Source: Oligoflexus tunisiensis (GTDB lineage: Bacteria > Bdellovibrionota_B > Oligoflexia > Oligoflexales > Oligoflexaceae). From it: a stretch of 64,000 bases of DNA. Position numbers and translations under genes: made by a program. Below the pieces are notes generated by a model, which worked only from the letters and a program-made list of their open reading frames with translations, was not told the DNA's origin and searched no databases. The DNA is taken from NCBI RefSeq assembly GCF_001748245.1, contig NZ_BDFO01000001.1, positions 5,981,346 through 6,045,345 of the forward strand, read 5' to 3'. Shown in pieces: positions 45,484 to 55,278 of the stretch (its first letter is position 1; every line of letters begins with the position of its first letter).

Positions 45484-47199
45484 TTACTTCTTCTTTTGGC
45501 TTTCGAGATACTGGATCACAGAATCGATCTGCGCATCCGTCAGCTGCTTGAAGCGGCGTGGCGGCATCGTCAGGAGGTGCTCACCTTTGTGCATCTCCAC
45601 CTGGGAACCATCAGCACCCAGGATCTTAATCCCTGAAGCTTTCAGGCGCTCAGGAGAATAACCGAGTTTCAAGCGAGCGATGGCAACGTCCAGTTCGGCG
45701 TTCAGGTTAGTCATCTTCGAGAAGTCAACAGCGTTGAACTTCGCACGACTCAGAGTCTGATCCAGAGCCGAGTGGTGACACTGTGAACAAGCCGCGATCA
45801 GAATATTCTGTGGCGTCTCATTCGGAGCGACAGCGAAACCAACGTCAGCCAGGGCCTGTTGATCCGCGGGGAAAATTTCACGCGTATCCTTGAACTGAGC
45901 TGCTGTAATCGTACCAGCTTTGAAATCCTGGATCTGCTTGGTGAATGTTGCCTGCAAAGTTGGATCAGCAACCTTCAAGCCAAAGAACGGAATCGGAATA
46001 TAGTTCTTGGGCGCTGCTGTGTCAGCGTTGGCCGGCGTCAGCACACCGTTCACGTTCGTAAAGGACAGCGCTTTACGAGCCATGAAACGTAGTCTCAGCA
46101 TCTCAGCAGTTGGGCTGCGCCCATTGTTGTTTGGATCGTTCAACTCATCACGAATATTTCGTGTCAAGAATTCATTTGGCTGCTGATCTCGGGGAGTCGC
46201 ATTCGCCGCCTGAGGTTCCGAGAACAACTGGTTGTTATCCCGCAGGAAATCTTCCAGCTGCTGAGGATCTGAACTGGAAATCATGGTTCCAGGAATACCA
46301 CCGACACCGTCGGTACCCCAGGCTGCGGTATAGTCCGCAATCAGCTCTCGTCCGTCAGTATTATCACGGAACCAGTGCGTCCAGGGGTTACGAAGCTCTT
46401 GCATGCGCAGGATCTTCGGACTCTGCGGACCATCCGGCTGGTGACAGTGCATACAGTCGACGATCGTATTCTTCAAATCAACATCTTCATACAGCGTGAA
46501 TTCAGTCCAGTTGGACTCCACCGCTGCGGTCAGAAGGTCAGCTGGCTTGCAGTGCTCAGGCGAAGAGTTACACGCCTGCTTAAAGCCAACCAGGAAGAAA
46601 TCAAAAGTGTTATCGGCGTTCTTGACGATAATTTCTGAGAACTGCTCACCGCGAACGAAACCGAGAGCGATATCGTTGGCGTTGCGATCCATCAGGATCA
46701 CGCGCGGGTTGATGGCGGACACGAACTTGCCGACGAGCGACGAGGAGTGACCCTGAACCGCAAAGGCCGGACCGTTGCCGGCGCTGCCGTTATTGCCACG
46801 ACCAGGCTGTGGGTTGGCCGGGAAGGCCAGGCCCAAAGCGGTCTGTAATTCGACAAGGCTTTTGGGACGAACGTTATTCACGCAAAACGCGGTGATCACT
46901 TTGTTGACCTTGCCAGCGTTGCGATCACAGACGATCTTGATTTGAGTTTCACCTTCCTTCAGCCCTTTCAAGGCTTCTTCATCCGAGATGACGAGGAAAG
47001 TGTTATTATCCTTCTGGGCTTCTGTTGGGTTATCAGCCTTTCCAGGCTCAGGTGTCGCATTTCCGCTGTCAGGAGCAGGAACAACGTTCTCAGTCGCACC
47101 CGACTGTTCCCCACCGCTGTATCCGTTTTTCTTGTAGGGGCTACAGCTGATCAAAACGATCGACGCTGCCGCCAAACTCCAGCGTTGCAATCTTAACAT
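45484..47199 (-). CDS. Diheme cytochrome c lipoprotein
   Basis: About 571 residues from the ATG preceded by GGAGG. A lipobox (IVLISC) and a disordered linker rich in Gly, Pro, Asn and Glu precede the folded part. Two haem-binding sites are present: DCMHCHQPDG in the middle and ACSQCHHS near the C-terminus, the latter followed by LTMPPRRF as a possible axial-Met region. The domain around the first site is not a family I recognise. Probably an outer-membrane or periplasmic electron carrier or redox enzyme. No partner gene is adjacent. Confidence 0.78.
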   Translation of the reverse strand: MLRLQRWSLAAASIVLISCSPYKKNGYSGGEQSGATENVVPAPDSGNATPEPGKADNPTEAQKDNNTFLVISDEEALKGLKEGETQIKIVCDRNAGKVNKVITAFCVNNVRPKSLVELQTALGLAFPANPQPGRGNNGSAGNGPAFAVQGHSSSLVGKFVSAINPRVILMDRNANDIALGFVRGEQFSEIIVKNADNTFDFFLVGFKQACNSSPEHCKPADLLTAAVESNWTEFTLYEDVDLKNTIVDCMHCHQPDGPQSPKILRMQELRNPWTHWFRDNTDGRELIADYTAAWGTDGVGGIPGTMISSSDPQQLEDFLRDNNQLFSEPQAANATPRDQQPNEFLTRNIRDELNDPNNNGRSPTAEMLRLRFMARKALSFTNVNGVLTPANADTAAPKNYIPIPFFGLKVADPTLQATFTKQIQDFKAGTITAAQFKDTREIFPADQQALADVGFAVAPNETPQNILIAACSQCHHSALDQTLSRAKFNAVDFSKMTNLNAELDVAIARLKLGYSPERLKASGIKILGADGSQVEMHKGEHLLTMPPRRFKQLTDAQIDSVIQYLESQKKK

Positions 47200-47789
47200 C
47201 CCAAAACCTCCGACTAGTGCCCTATTTCCCTGAATTCGTTGACCCACAATCAATCGAATTCCGGCAGATGCTCACGCACGCACCACTGCGTAGCAGCGAC
47301 TCCAGACGCACAAATGCCGATAGATTGTTAAAGCAAGGCCTGAGCCATTTGTGCTAATGCGTAAATTCCATAGCTTATCGGCTCTGCCGCTCTGCATTTG
47401 AAGGATCATTGGGCAGCAGCGTCCACACCATGATCAGGAGAGCCCTAAGAAGAGATATTCACACCGAAATTTTCCGTCTCAGGCGGATGTCTACGGGGCG
47501 GATTTTTCCAATTGGCTAAAATGATAACACCAGCATTCTGACTAAACGCATGAAAACACTCGATCCGATCCGCCCGAACTATCATGTAATAAATGCCAAC
47601 AGCCCCAAACCGCGCTTTCCGCAACGATTCTTTCTGCCAGTAAGAGTGGCCGCCAGATCGCCTTCTTCATGAACACAAGCGGCCATCAAAAACTCGCTTG
47701 CCTAACCGGCCTGAGCGCGATAAGCCATTCAAGGTCGATAAGATTTGCTGCTTACGACGTTATGGATTTCTCTGGAAAGGAAGATCGTT
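47200..47789. other. Large divergent intergenic region
   Basis: About 590 bases between the cytochrome lipoprotein gene and azurin. No open frame with a credible ribosome-binding site and no tRNA-like or terminator-like structure was found. It presumably contains the divergent promoters of two electron-transfer genes and might hold a regulatory RNA, which cannot be seen by eye. Confidence 0.4.
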
Positions 47790-48317
47790 ATGAAGATGTC
47801 CCTCATGGCTCTCGCTTTCGCTGGTTTCACGGCTCAGGCTGCCCTTGCCGTGGACTGTACCATTACCCTCACCGGCAATGATCAGATGCAGTACGATAAG
47901 AAAGAAATCAAACTGCCTGCTGAATGCGCCAAGCAAGAGATCAAGATTGAATTCAAACACATCGGTAAGCTGCCCGCGGCCGCCATGGGCCACAATGTGG
48001 TCCTCGTGCCGAATGGCAAACTTTCCGCTCTGCAACCGCGTTATGCGGCAGCTGGCGCAGATCCTGCGAAAATTGACGCCAACAGCGAACAGCTGAAAAC
48101 CAGCGGCGAAGTCATCGCTTACACGAAAATCGTCGGTGGCGGCGCGTCTGACTCGACCACTGTGCCGAAAGACAAGCTGAAAGCTGGCGAGAAATACCAA
48201 TACTTCTGCTCCTTCCCTGGACATTTCGCGCTGATGACCGGTACTCTCGAGATCGAAAAAGCCGGCACCAGCACGGCAGCAGCCGAAAAAGACAAAAAGG
48301 CTGACAAGAAGAAATAA
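47790..48317 (+). CDS. azu: Azurin (blue copper protein)
   Basis: A 175-residue protein from the ATG at 47790, where GGAAAGGAAG and a clean Sec signal (QAALA) agree. The mature cupredoxin has all type 1 copper ligands: MGHNVVL (His) and CSFPGHFALMTG (Cys, His, Met). The N-terminal CTITLTGNDQMQYD matches azurins. A Lys/Ala-rich tail (AAAEKDKKADKKK) is an extra. It shuttles single electrons in the periplasm, possibly to the oxidase encoded at 1.9-9.1 kb. Confidence 0.95.
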   Translation: MKMSLMALAFAGFTAQAALAVDCTITLTGNDQMQYDKKEIKLPAECAKQEIKIEFKHIGKLPAAAMGHNVVLVPNGKLSALQPRYAAAGADPAKIDANSEQLKTSGEVIAYTKIVGGGASDSTTVPKDKLKAGEKYQYFCSFPGHFALMTGTLEIEKAGTSTAAAEKDKKADKKK

Positions 48318-48340
48318 GGTAATTTTCCAGGAGGTACGTG

Positions 48341-48883
48341 ATGTCCCAAGTCGCAGTTCTTTTGGCAGATGGATTTGAAGAAATTGAAGCGGTCACGATC
48401 GTCGATGTTTTGCGGCGGGCGGATGTGCAGGTTCGAACCCTCGCCTTGAAGGACAAGTCCGTACGTGGGGCACACGGCATCACCATGCAAGCCGATGGTC
48501 TTCTGGACCAGGAGCAAAGCAAGGACTGGGATCTTGTGGTCCTGCCGGGTGGCCAGCCCGGCGCCAACGCCCTACGCGATGATCCCCGGGTGGCCTCGAT
48601 GATCGAACACCAGCTGGGACAGAGCCGCAAGGTGGCCGCTATCTGTGCGGCACCCATTGCCCTTGGTGCTCATGGCATGCTGAAAGGCCGTCGTGCCACC
48701 TGTTATCCGGGCTTTGAGGATCAGCTGCGCGATGCAAAACTGACCTTGGAACCCGTGGTGGTCGACAGTGAAATCACCACCAGCCGCGGTCCTGGAACCG
48801 CCATGACCTTTGCGCTGAATCTGGTCGAGCAGCTGAAAGGCAAAGCTCAAGCGGATTCCGTGCGCAAAGGCATGCTAGTTTAG
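48341..48883 (+). CDS. DJ-1/PfpI family protein (YajL-like)
   Basis: A 180-residue protein starting at an ATG six bases after GGAGG. It has the DJ-1 pattern: LLADGFEEIEAV with the conserved Glu, VVLPGGQPGANAL, and the nucleophile elbow AAICAAPIAL with the reactive Cys near residue 106. Proteins of this subgroup protect against oxidative and glycation stress. It is 23 bases from the azurin stop and could share its transcript. Confidence 0.9.
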   Translation: MSQVAVLLADGFEEIEAVTIVDVLRRADVQVRTLALKDKSVRGAHGITMQADGLLDQEQSKDWDLVVLPGGQPGANALRDDPRVASMIEHQLGQSRKVAAICAAPIALGAHGMLKGRRATCYPGFEDQLRDAKLTLEPVVVDSEITTSRGPGTAMTFALNLVEQLKGKAQADSVRKGMLV

Positions 48884-48891
48884 TTTCCCGC

Positions 48892-48917
48892 TAGAGGGTG
48901 TTGAAAAGGCCCCCTCA
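48892..48917. repeat. 26-bp repeat element, copy 2
   Basis: Inverted copy of the element at 14028-14052, reading GAGGGTGTTGAAAAGG on this strand, with one extra C in the C run. Like the first copy it lies between two convergent genes, here the DJ-1 gene and amt. Its ends can pair GAGGG with CCCTC. Confidence 0.5.
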
Positions 48918-48924
48918 GGCCTGA

Positions 48925-50316
48925 CTAAGCTGGAGCACCAGGTCTGGTCAGGCCCACAACGGGAAACCCTTGGCTGGTTCCACGAGTCTCACCTTCCATG
49001 TGGACCCCGAGCAATGGGTCCCCGTCGAGCATGCTTTCTCCGTGCTGACTGAGGTCGAGACCTTGTTCCTCCTCATCCACCGAAACACGCATGGGAATGA
49101 TCCAATCGGTGAGCTTATAGAGGAGATAGGAGCCAAAGAAGGAGAAGCCACTGACGAGAACCAGAGCCAGACAATGCATCAAAAACGTTTGGGTGGACCC
49201 AAACGCCAGCCCCACATCCTTCGCAAACACACCGGTCAGCAGCATGCCCATCGCACCGCCTACACCGTGACAGGGAAACACATCCAGCGTATCATCAATC
49301 GCGGTTTTTGATTTCAGAGAGACCATGAAAGAGGAAACGATCGCTGAGAAAGCGCCGATAAAGATCGAAGCCCCAATGCTGACAAAACCAGCGGCTGGCG
49401 TGATGGCCACAAGACCGACCACCGCACCGATACAGGCGCCCACCGCAGACGGTTTACGACCCTTGAGCATATCGAAGAAAATCCAGGACAACGCTGCGGA
49501 AGCCGAGGCCGTGTTGGTCGTGGCAAAGGCCTGAGCCGCCAGCTCATTCGCACCGAGAGCGGAGCCGGCATTGAAACCAAACCAGCCGAACCAGAGCATG
49601 CCCGTTCCCAGAATAATAAAGGGGATATTGGCCGGAGTGTGGGCCTCCCCGTTATGATCCTTGCGCCGGCCGAGCATCAAAGCGCCAGCCAGAGCCGCAA
49701 ATCCAGCTGACATATGCACCACGGTTCCGCCTGCAAAATCGAGCACACCCATGGTGCGCAAAAAGCCGTTCGGATGCCAGGTCCAGTGAGCGAGCGGTGT
49801 GTAGATAAAGAAGATGAAGAGCGTGATAAACAGCATATAGCTGGTAAATCGCACCCGTTCCGCAAACGAACCGGTGATGAGGGCCGGTGTGATCACGGCG
49901 AATTTCAGCTGGAACATGGCGAAGAGCAGAAGCGGAATGGTGGGAGACAGATCCGGATGGGTGGCACCGGTTACGCCCTTAAACATAAAGAAAGTGCGCG
50001 GGTCACCGATGACACCGCCGATGGAATCCCCAAAGGCCAGGCTGAAGCCCACGATCACCCAGATGATACTGATGAGTCCCATGGAGATAAAGCTCTGCAG
50101 CATGGTTGAGATCACATTGCGGGCCCGGACCATGCCTCCATAAAAGAAGGAGAGACCCGGCGTCATGAACAAAACGAGCCCGGCGGCACAAAGCATCCAG
50201 GCCACATCCCCTGGATTGATGGCGCCACCCGTCCTCAATGGTTCCGTTGCCGGCACGAAGGCCGCAAATAAACTGATCAGGATCAGGAGGATCAGAGGGA
50301 CCGACGCTAGCTTCAT
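48925..50316 (-). CDS. amt: Ammonium transporter
   Basis: A 463-residue membrane protein starting at an ATG preceded by AAGGAG. An N-terminal signal-like helix is followed by eleven membrane helices, with the Amt signatures GLSFFYGGMVRARN, FNAGSALGANE and DVFPCHGVGG (conserved His). The C-terminal tail keeps the DLSQHGESM pattern used for PII control. It takes up ammonium across the inner membrane. No glnK gene is adjacent, unlike the common glnK-amt pair. Confidence 0.95.
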   Translation of the reverse strand: MKLASVPLILLILISLFAAFVPATEPLRTGGAINPGDVAWMLCAAGLVLFMTPGLSFFYGGMVRARNVISTMLQSFISMGLISIIWVIVGFSLAFGDSIGGVIGDPRTFFMFKGVTGATHPDLSPTIPLLLFAMFQLKFAVITPALITGSFAERVRFTSYMLFITLFIFFIYTPLAHWTWHPNGFLRTMGVLDFAGGTVVHMSAGFAALAGALMLGRRKDHNGEAHTPANIPFIILGTGMLWFGWFGFNAGSALGANELAAQAFATTNTASASAALSWIFFDMLKGRKPSAVGACIGAVVGLVAITPAAGFVSIGASIFIGAFSAIVSSFMVSLKSKTAIDDTLDVFPCHGVGGAMGMLLTGVFAKDVGLAFGSTQTFLMHCLALVLVSGFSFFGSYLLYKLTDWIIPMRVSVDEEEQGLDLSQHGESMLDGDPLLGVHMEGETRGTSQGFPVVGLTRPGAPA

Positions 50317-50547
50317 GGAGGTTCTCCTTCTTTGGCTCATATGAGTGGCAGGTGTTATTCAAGCTGCCAATCAAAAGCAACGGACGTACCAGGCCCCTGA
50401 ATTTCAGAATTCAGCTGCAAGTCCATCACGTTAAGGAAAACTGCGGCACCATCACGTTCCCGTGAAACGCACCGATTGGTAGGAATGGGGGCGAGGCTCC
50501 CGCGCTTTGGTAGGATCATGCGCGGAAACCTTGTCAGAACCCAGGAT

Positions 50548-51234
50548 TCAGCGTTCGTTCAACGCGGCGCCTCGGGTTTGCTTGTCCTTCCATCCTCGCC
50601 AGGTTTCAATGGCGACCGGCACCAGCGAGAGGAAAATGATGGCAAAGATCACGATGTGAAAGTTGTCTTTCACCTGCGGCATGTTCCCGAACATGAAGCC
50701 AGCGATGAGAAAGCTCCAGACCCACAGCAATCCACCGACAATATTGTAGGCCAGAAAGCGGCTGTAGCGCATATGCCCAATGCCGGCCACGAATGGGGCA
50801 AAGGTCCGCAGAATAGGGGCGAAGCGGGCAATGATGATGGCCTTGCCTCCATGCTTTTCATAGAAGGCCTGCGCGGCCAGGAGATGCTTCCTGTTCAGGA
50901 AGATGCCCGTGTCCTTGGAAAACACGCGTGGCCCGATATACTTTCCGATCGCATAGTTCAAGGCATCGCCCAGGATGGCCGCGATCGACAGAAGGAAGAG
51001 CAGCATCGGCAGGCTCAGGTAGGCATTCTCCAAAGCCGCCAGAGCCCCGAGGGCGAAGAGGAACGAATCACCAGGCAGGAATGGAGTCACGACCAGCCCT
51101 GTTTCGCAGAAGATGATCATGAAGAGCAGCACATAGATCCATGGTCCCATGGAGCTGATCCAGGCATTCAAATAAAGATCCATGTGCAGGATGATGTCGA
51201 TAAACTGTTTGATCCATTCCAATAAGATATCCAT
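50548..51234 (-). CDS. DedA-family membrane protein
   Basis: A 228-residue protein with four or five membrane segments and the DedA hallmarks FCETGLVVTPFLPGDSFLF and the later FAPILRTFAPFVAG with GxxxMxYxxF. DedA/VTT proteins are undecaprenyl-phosphate or phospholipid flippases needed for envelope integrity. It stands alone, with AGGCTT as a modest ribosome-binding site. Confidence 0.92.
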   Translation of the reverse strand: MDILLEWIKQFIDIILHMDLYLNAWISSMGPWIYVLLFMIIFCETGLVVTPFLPGDSFLFALGALAALENAYLSLPMLLFLLSIAAILGDALNYAIGKYIGPRVFSKDTGIFLNRKHLLAAQAFYEKHGGKAIIIARFAPILRTFAPFVAGIGHMRYSRFLAYNIVGGLLWVWSFLIAGFMFGNMPQVKDNFHIVIFAIIFLSLVPVAIETWRGWKDKQTRGAALNER

Positions 51235-51417
51235 AAGCCTCGCTTTCCGACCGTCGGGTAAAACAGCAGCTTATCATGGGAGCTTCCAACCAATCGATGG
51301 TTCAGTCTGGCTTGAGCACCCTGGCATGAATACTTTTCGGTTTAGGCAGTTCCCTGCGGATTTCGGTATACCTGGACTGCCAACACTTTCTCAGCTTTTC
51401 ACCTTGAGGATGAACCC

Positions 51418-51879
51418 ATGAAATATCTCATACTGCTGTCCGCGTTCTTTATGGCATCCGTGGCGGCCGCCCGGCCCATCGCATATCTGAAGCAATCGGG
51501 TGGCTTCTGCCCTGGGACCTGTCCCTCGGCGTCCATCACGGTCGAGGACAACGGGACGGTCTTCGTGGAGATTCAAAAGTATGTCCCCACGCCCAGCGTC
51601 GAGCGCCGCGTCCTGCTCCGCATGGGAAGGGAGCTCGTGAGCGCCATGAGGCGGGATATCAACTCCATTCAGATCGCAAAACTGGTGGATATGGATGAAG
51701 GTCAGCCCTTCTGCGCCGATATTCCTGAGCTCCTCTACACTGTGGTTCAGGGCAATCAGAAAATTGATATTGGCATCGACCGCGACTGCCACAAGTTTCG
51801 CATGGCGAACTTTCACGGCACGCAAATCGTCTCCATGCTGCAAAGCTTTCTGGACATGCACTATTACGCAGCGCCCTGA
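51418..51879 (+). CDS. Small secreted protein of unknown function
   Basis: A 153-residue protein with a Sec signal peptide (ASVAAA). Near the mature N-terminus is GFCPGTCPSASITVEDNG, which resembles the FGxCPxYxVxVxxxG pattern of DUF6438-like domains; two further Cys are spread through the rest. A loose match, so the family is uncertain. The aminotransferase gene follows 84 bases later. Confidence 0.55.
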   Translation: MKYLILLSAFFMASVAAARPIAYLKQSGGFCPGTCPSASITVEDNGTVFVEIQKYVPTPSVERRVLLRMGRELVSAMRRDINSIQIAKLVDMDEGQPFCADIPELLYTVVQGNQKIDIGIDRDCHKFRMANFHGTQIVSMLQSFLDMHYYAAP

Positions 51880-51963
51880 GAGAGACTTGCGCGCGGGATG
51901 ATTTTCCGGGACACTGGGAACGGGCCTTGGAGGCTCGCTTGTCCACTTCATTGCAGGGAAATC

Positions 51964-53154
51964 ATGATGCTCGTATCGCGATGGCAGGCTTTTTCCAGTT
52001 CCATCTTTTCCAAAATGTCCCAGCTCGCGGCCGCGCATCAGGCTGTGAACCTGGCTCAGGGCTTTCCGGATTTCGACGGTCCCGCTGTGATCAAGGAGGC
52101 CGCGATCGCAGCGATCCGTGGCTCCTTCAATCAATATGCGCCCAGCACAGGATTGGGAGAGCTCCGGCGTCAGCTGGCGGCGCGACAGGCGGAGCAGTAT
52201 GGACTGCAGTACGATGCCGCCAGCGAGGTCACTGTTTTTTCCGGTGCCACCGAAGCCATCTTCTGCAGCATCATGGGCCTCTGTGGCCCGGGCGATGAAG
52301 TGCTGACCTTTGAACCCTTCTTCGATTGCTATCCCGCTGCCACAGCCATGGCAGGAGCTGTGTTAAAAACGGTTCCCCTGCGCGGGCCGGACTGGTCGTT
52401 TGAACTGGATGATCTGAAGGCCGCGGTCACGGACCGAACCCGGATTCTGATCCTGAATAGTCCGCATAATCCCACGGGCAAGGTTTTCTCGCGCAGTGAC
52501 CTTCTGAGCCTCGCGCAACTCGCCCAGGAAAAAAATTTGGTCGTGATCACCGACGAGGTCTATGAGGAGCTGATCTTCACACCGGCCCGCCATCTGCCGA
52601 TCGCCCGCCTCGAGGGGATGCGCGACCGCACGATTACCATCTCCTCAACCGCCAAAACCTTCAGCATGACCGGCTGGAAGGTGGGCTTCGCCTTTGCCGA
52701 CAGGAAGCTGAGCGAGCTGATTCGCATTCCCCATCAATATACCGTCTTCTGTTCCGCCACGCCGCTCCAGGCGGGCATGGTCGCCGCCTTGAAGCTGGGG
52801 CAGGAGTATTATGTGGATTTCCGTGAGCAGTATACGCGGCGGCGCGACAAGCTCCTGGCCATCCTGCGTCAGCACGGGTTCACCTGCAAGGCCCCTGAGG
52901 GCACCTACTTCATCACCGCGGATTACCGTCAGATTCGGGATGTTCCGGATATGGAATTCGCAGCCTGGATGACGGAAAAAGTCGGGGTGGCTTGTCTGCC
53001 CGTTTCCACATTTTATGCGGATGCCGCCGCAGCACAGGAAAGCCTGCGGCTGGTGCGTTTTGCGTTCTGCAAGGAGATTGGGACACTGGAGGAGGCCGGC
53101 CGCCGCCTCGCGGAACGATTGCCGCAGGCTTTGGCCGAACCCGGGAAAGCTTAA
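51964..53154 (+). CDS. PLP-dependent class I/II aminotransferase
   Basis: About 396 residues from the ATG after CAGGGAAA. Fold type I motifs are clear: VNLAQGFPDFDGP, SPHNPTGKVFS, VITDEVYEEL and SSTAKTFSMTGWKVGF with the PLP-binding Lys near residue 231. The N-terminal FPDF pattern and the close match to YbdL/kynurenine aminotransferase-type enzymes suggest methionine or aromatic amino acids as donors. Substrate unproven. Its stop overlaps the convergent lspA stop. Confidence 0.88.
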   Translation: MMLVSRWQAFSSSIFSKMSQLAAAHQAVNLAQGFPDFDGPAVIKEAAIAAIRGSFNQYAPSTGLGELRRQLAARQAEQYGLQYDAASEVTVFSGATEAIFCSIMGLCGPGDEVLTFEPFFDCYPAATAMAGAVLKTVPLRGPDWSFELDDLKAAVTDRTRILILNSPHNPTGKVFSRSDLLSLAQLAQEKNLVVITDEVYEELIFTPARHLPIARLEGMRDRTITISSTAKTFSMTGWKVGFAFADRKLSELIRIPHQYTVFCSATPLQAGMVAALKLGQEYYVDFREQYTRRRDKLLAILRQHGFTCKAPEGTYFITADYRQIRDVPDMEFAAWMTEKVGVACLPVSTFYADAAAAQESLRLVRFAFCKEIGTLEEAGRRLAERLPQALAEPGKA

Positions 53155-53801
53155 CCTTCGACCTTGGCGGGCGCTGCGGCGCTCCCAAAATCCGCGATCA
53201 AAGGCTTGCGCCTCAGGATCATTTCCAGGATGAAGGCGATGATACCGACGTTGATGGCGATATCCGCCACGTTGAAGACAGCGAAGTCATGACGCCAGCC
53301 AAAGATATTCCAGCCGACCGAAATAAAGTCGATCACATAGCCCTGAATCAGCCGGTCGATGAAATTGCCAATCGCCCCCGCCAGGATCATGACCAACCCA
53401 AAACGTGTGAGATGAAAATTGATCGGCAGCGTGCGCAGGTAGAACGATATATAGACCACGCAGATCAGCGTCACGAGATAAAAGAACGGGACGCGCACGT
53501 TATCGGGCAGGTTCGAAAGCATGCTGAAAGCCGCACCGCGATTGCGCTCATACTGAAAATTCATGCGGATGAAAAACTCATTCGCCGCATAGGGGGCATC
53601 GGGTTTCCCCACCGATGCCACGGGATAAACCGTGGATTTAAACATATCCAGGTTGGTCGGATGTTCCCAGGTCATCAGGCTGGCTTGAGCATGACGTTTG
53701 GTAACCTGATCGATGCCGATGGCGGAGAGGAAGATAAACACCAAAGCCAGCGCGATCTGTTTGCCACGAACCGTTTTCAAGAAGGGCAGAGTCATACTCA
53801 T
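53151..53801 (-). CDS. lspA: Lipoprotein signal peptidase II
   Basis: About 216 residues, four membrane helices. The signature NRGAAFSM and the two catalytic Asp in GAIGNFIDRLIQGYVIDF and FAVFNVADIAINVG are intact. A loop of about 45 residues between the first helix and NRGAAF is longer than in E. coli LspA. It cleaves lipoprotein precursors, which fits the many lipobox proteins in this window. It lies 68 bases after hisS on the same strand. Confidence 0.95.
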   Translation of the reverse strand: MSMTLPFLKTVRGKQIALALVFIFLSAIGIDQVTKRHAQASLMTWEHPTNLDMFKSTVYPVASVGKPDAPYAANEFFIRMNFQYERNRGAAFSMLSNLPDNVRVPFFYLVTLICVVYISFYLRTLPINFHLTRFGLVMILAGAIGNFIDRLIQGYVIDFISVGWNIFGWRHDFAVFNVADIAINVGIIAFILEMILRRKPLIADFGSAAAPAKVEG

Positions 53802-53869
53802 CAGCGGGAAGTCCTTTTGTTTAGAATCCGATAGTTCAAAATATCCTATCATCCCCCAGCCACGCAAGC

Positions 53870-55207
53870 TCAGCTGAGCTTCGCAAGCTCGGTCAGGGCT
53901 TCGGTCCAGGGCACGGACTTTCTTTCCTGGCCACTGGCCAGATCCTTGATGCTGACGGTTTTGCTCGCCACCTCATCACCACCCACGGTGAGAACGTACT
54001 GATACTGGCGTTTATCAGCGAATTTAAACTGATTGCCAAGTTTGCCTTCCTTCAAAGCGATGTCAGCCATGACGCCTGCCGCGCGGAGTTCACCGAGCAA
54101 CTGGAAGCCATAGCTTCGGCCCTCTTCACCGGCCAGGGCGATGAAGATCCCGCGCCGGGTTTTGTCCTCGGCAAGACCCAGCTGTTCCAAAGCGGCCAGC
54201 AGACGATCGACACCGATCGAACCGCCAACCCCTGCCAGTTCCTGACTGGAGAAGCGCGAGACGAGCCCGTTGTAACGCCCGCCCGAGGATATGGAACCAA
54301 AGCCATCGAGGCCATCGATCGTGGTTTCAAACACGATCCCAGTATAATAACCCAGGCCGCGCGCGATACTGAGATCGATGCGAACGTTGGCCTTGGTCTT
54401 TTGATAAAGCTGCTGCAAAAGGCCAACCGTTTCCTCGAGTCGCTTGATTTCCTGAAGCGCGGGCGTTCCGGCCAGAAGTTCCTTGATGGGATTCAAATCG
54501 GTATGACCGGCCGCATTCCGCCCTTGCAAAACCCGAAGCAGGCGTTCCGCGCCCTGCGCTTCCGCGCCTTCGATCTGCAGAATAAGATCCTTGACGGCCG
54601 GCTCACCGATTTTCGCCAATTTATCAAGAGCGATCAGCGTGCGATTTTCCCCACCCGCCACCAGCTGGGGCAGGCAGGCTTTGATCAGACCGGACAGAAT
54701 AATGCGATGTCCGAGGGCCATCGTAAAGGAACCGGGCACCAGGTCGACGAGATTGCTCATGATGCAGGACAACACTTCCACATCCGCCGCGAGCGAATCC
54801 ACTCCGATGATATCGAGGTCCGCCTGGCAGAATTCACGGTAACGGCCTTTCTGAGGTTTCTCGCCGCGCCATGAGTTGCCGATCTGCACCTTTTTAAAGG
54901 GAAAAACAAGTTCCGAATAATTTTCAGCGACAAAGCGCGCGAAGGGAACGGTCAGATCAAAGCGCAGGGCCACCATGCGTTCCCCGTGGTCCTCGAAACG
55001 ATAGACTTCCTTATCCGTATCCGTGCCACCGGTGCCCAAAAGCGTTTCCGCATATTCAACGACAGGGGTATCGATCGGCAGAAAGCCGGCCTGCTGGGCC
55101 TTTTGGTAGATGCGATCCTGGATGTGCTTGCGCAGACTCGCCTGCTGCGGCAGATAGTCACGGAAGCCTTTCAATTTACGCGGCGTGATTCGTTCTTGCG
55201 TGCTCAA
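53870..55207 (-). CDS. hisS: Histidyl-tRNA synthetase
   Basis: About 445 residues of class II synthetase: the N-terminal PRKLKGFRDYLP, motif 2 LRFDLTVPFARFV with QIGNSWRGEKPQKGRYREF, the His-specific ARGLGYYTGIVFE, motif 3 GVGGSIGVDRLL and a C-terminal anticodon-binding domain. No ATG fits; a TTG at 55207 with GGGAG eight bases upstream is the best start. A second TTG at 55246 in frame lacks a good site. Probably cotranscribed with lspA. Confidence 0.95.
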   Translation of the reverse strand: MSTQERITPRKLKGFRDYLPQQASLRKHIQDRIYQKAQQAGFLPIDTPVVEYAETLLGTGGTDTDKEVYRFEDHGERMVALRFDLTVPFARFVAENYSELVFPFKKVQIGNSWRGEKPQKGRYREFCQADLDIIGVDSLAADVEVLSCIMSNLVDLVPGSFTMALGHRIILSGLIKACLPQLVAGGENRTLIALDKLAKIGEPAVKDLILQIEGAEAQGAERLLRVLQGRNAAGHTDLNPIKELLAGTPALQEIKRLEETVGLLQQLYQKTKANVRIDLSIARGLGYYTGIVFETTIDGLDGFGSISSGGRYNGLVSRFSSQELAGVGGSIGVDRLLAALEQLGLAEDKTRRGIFIALAGEEGRSYGFQLLGELRAAGVMADIALKEGKLGNQFKFADKRQYQYVLTVGGDEVASKTVSIKDLASGQERKSVPWTEALTELAKLS

Positions 55208-55278
55208 ACTGCTTGCTCCCTCTGGCTCTCTCAAGTAATAAGGCAAATGTGCGCGAACAACCGATCAGGCGGACCGCA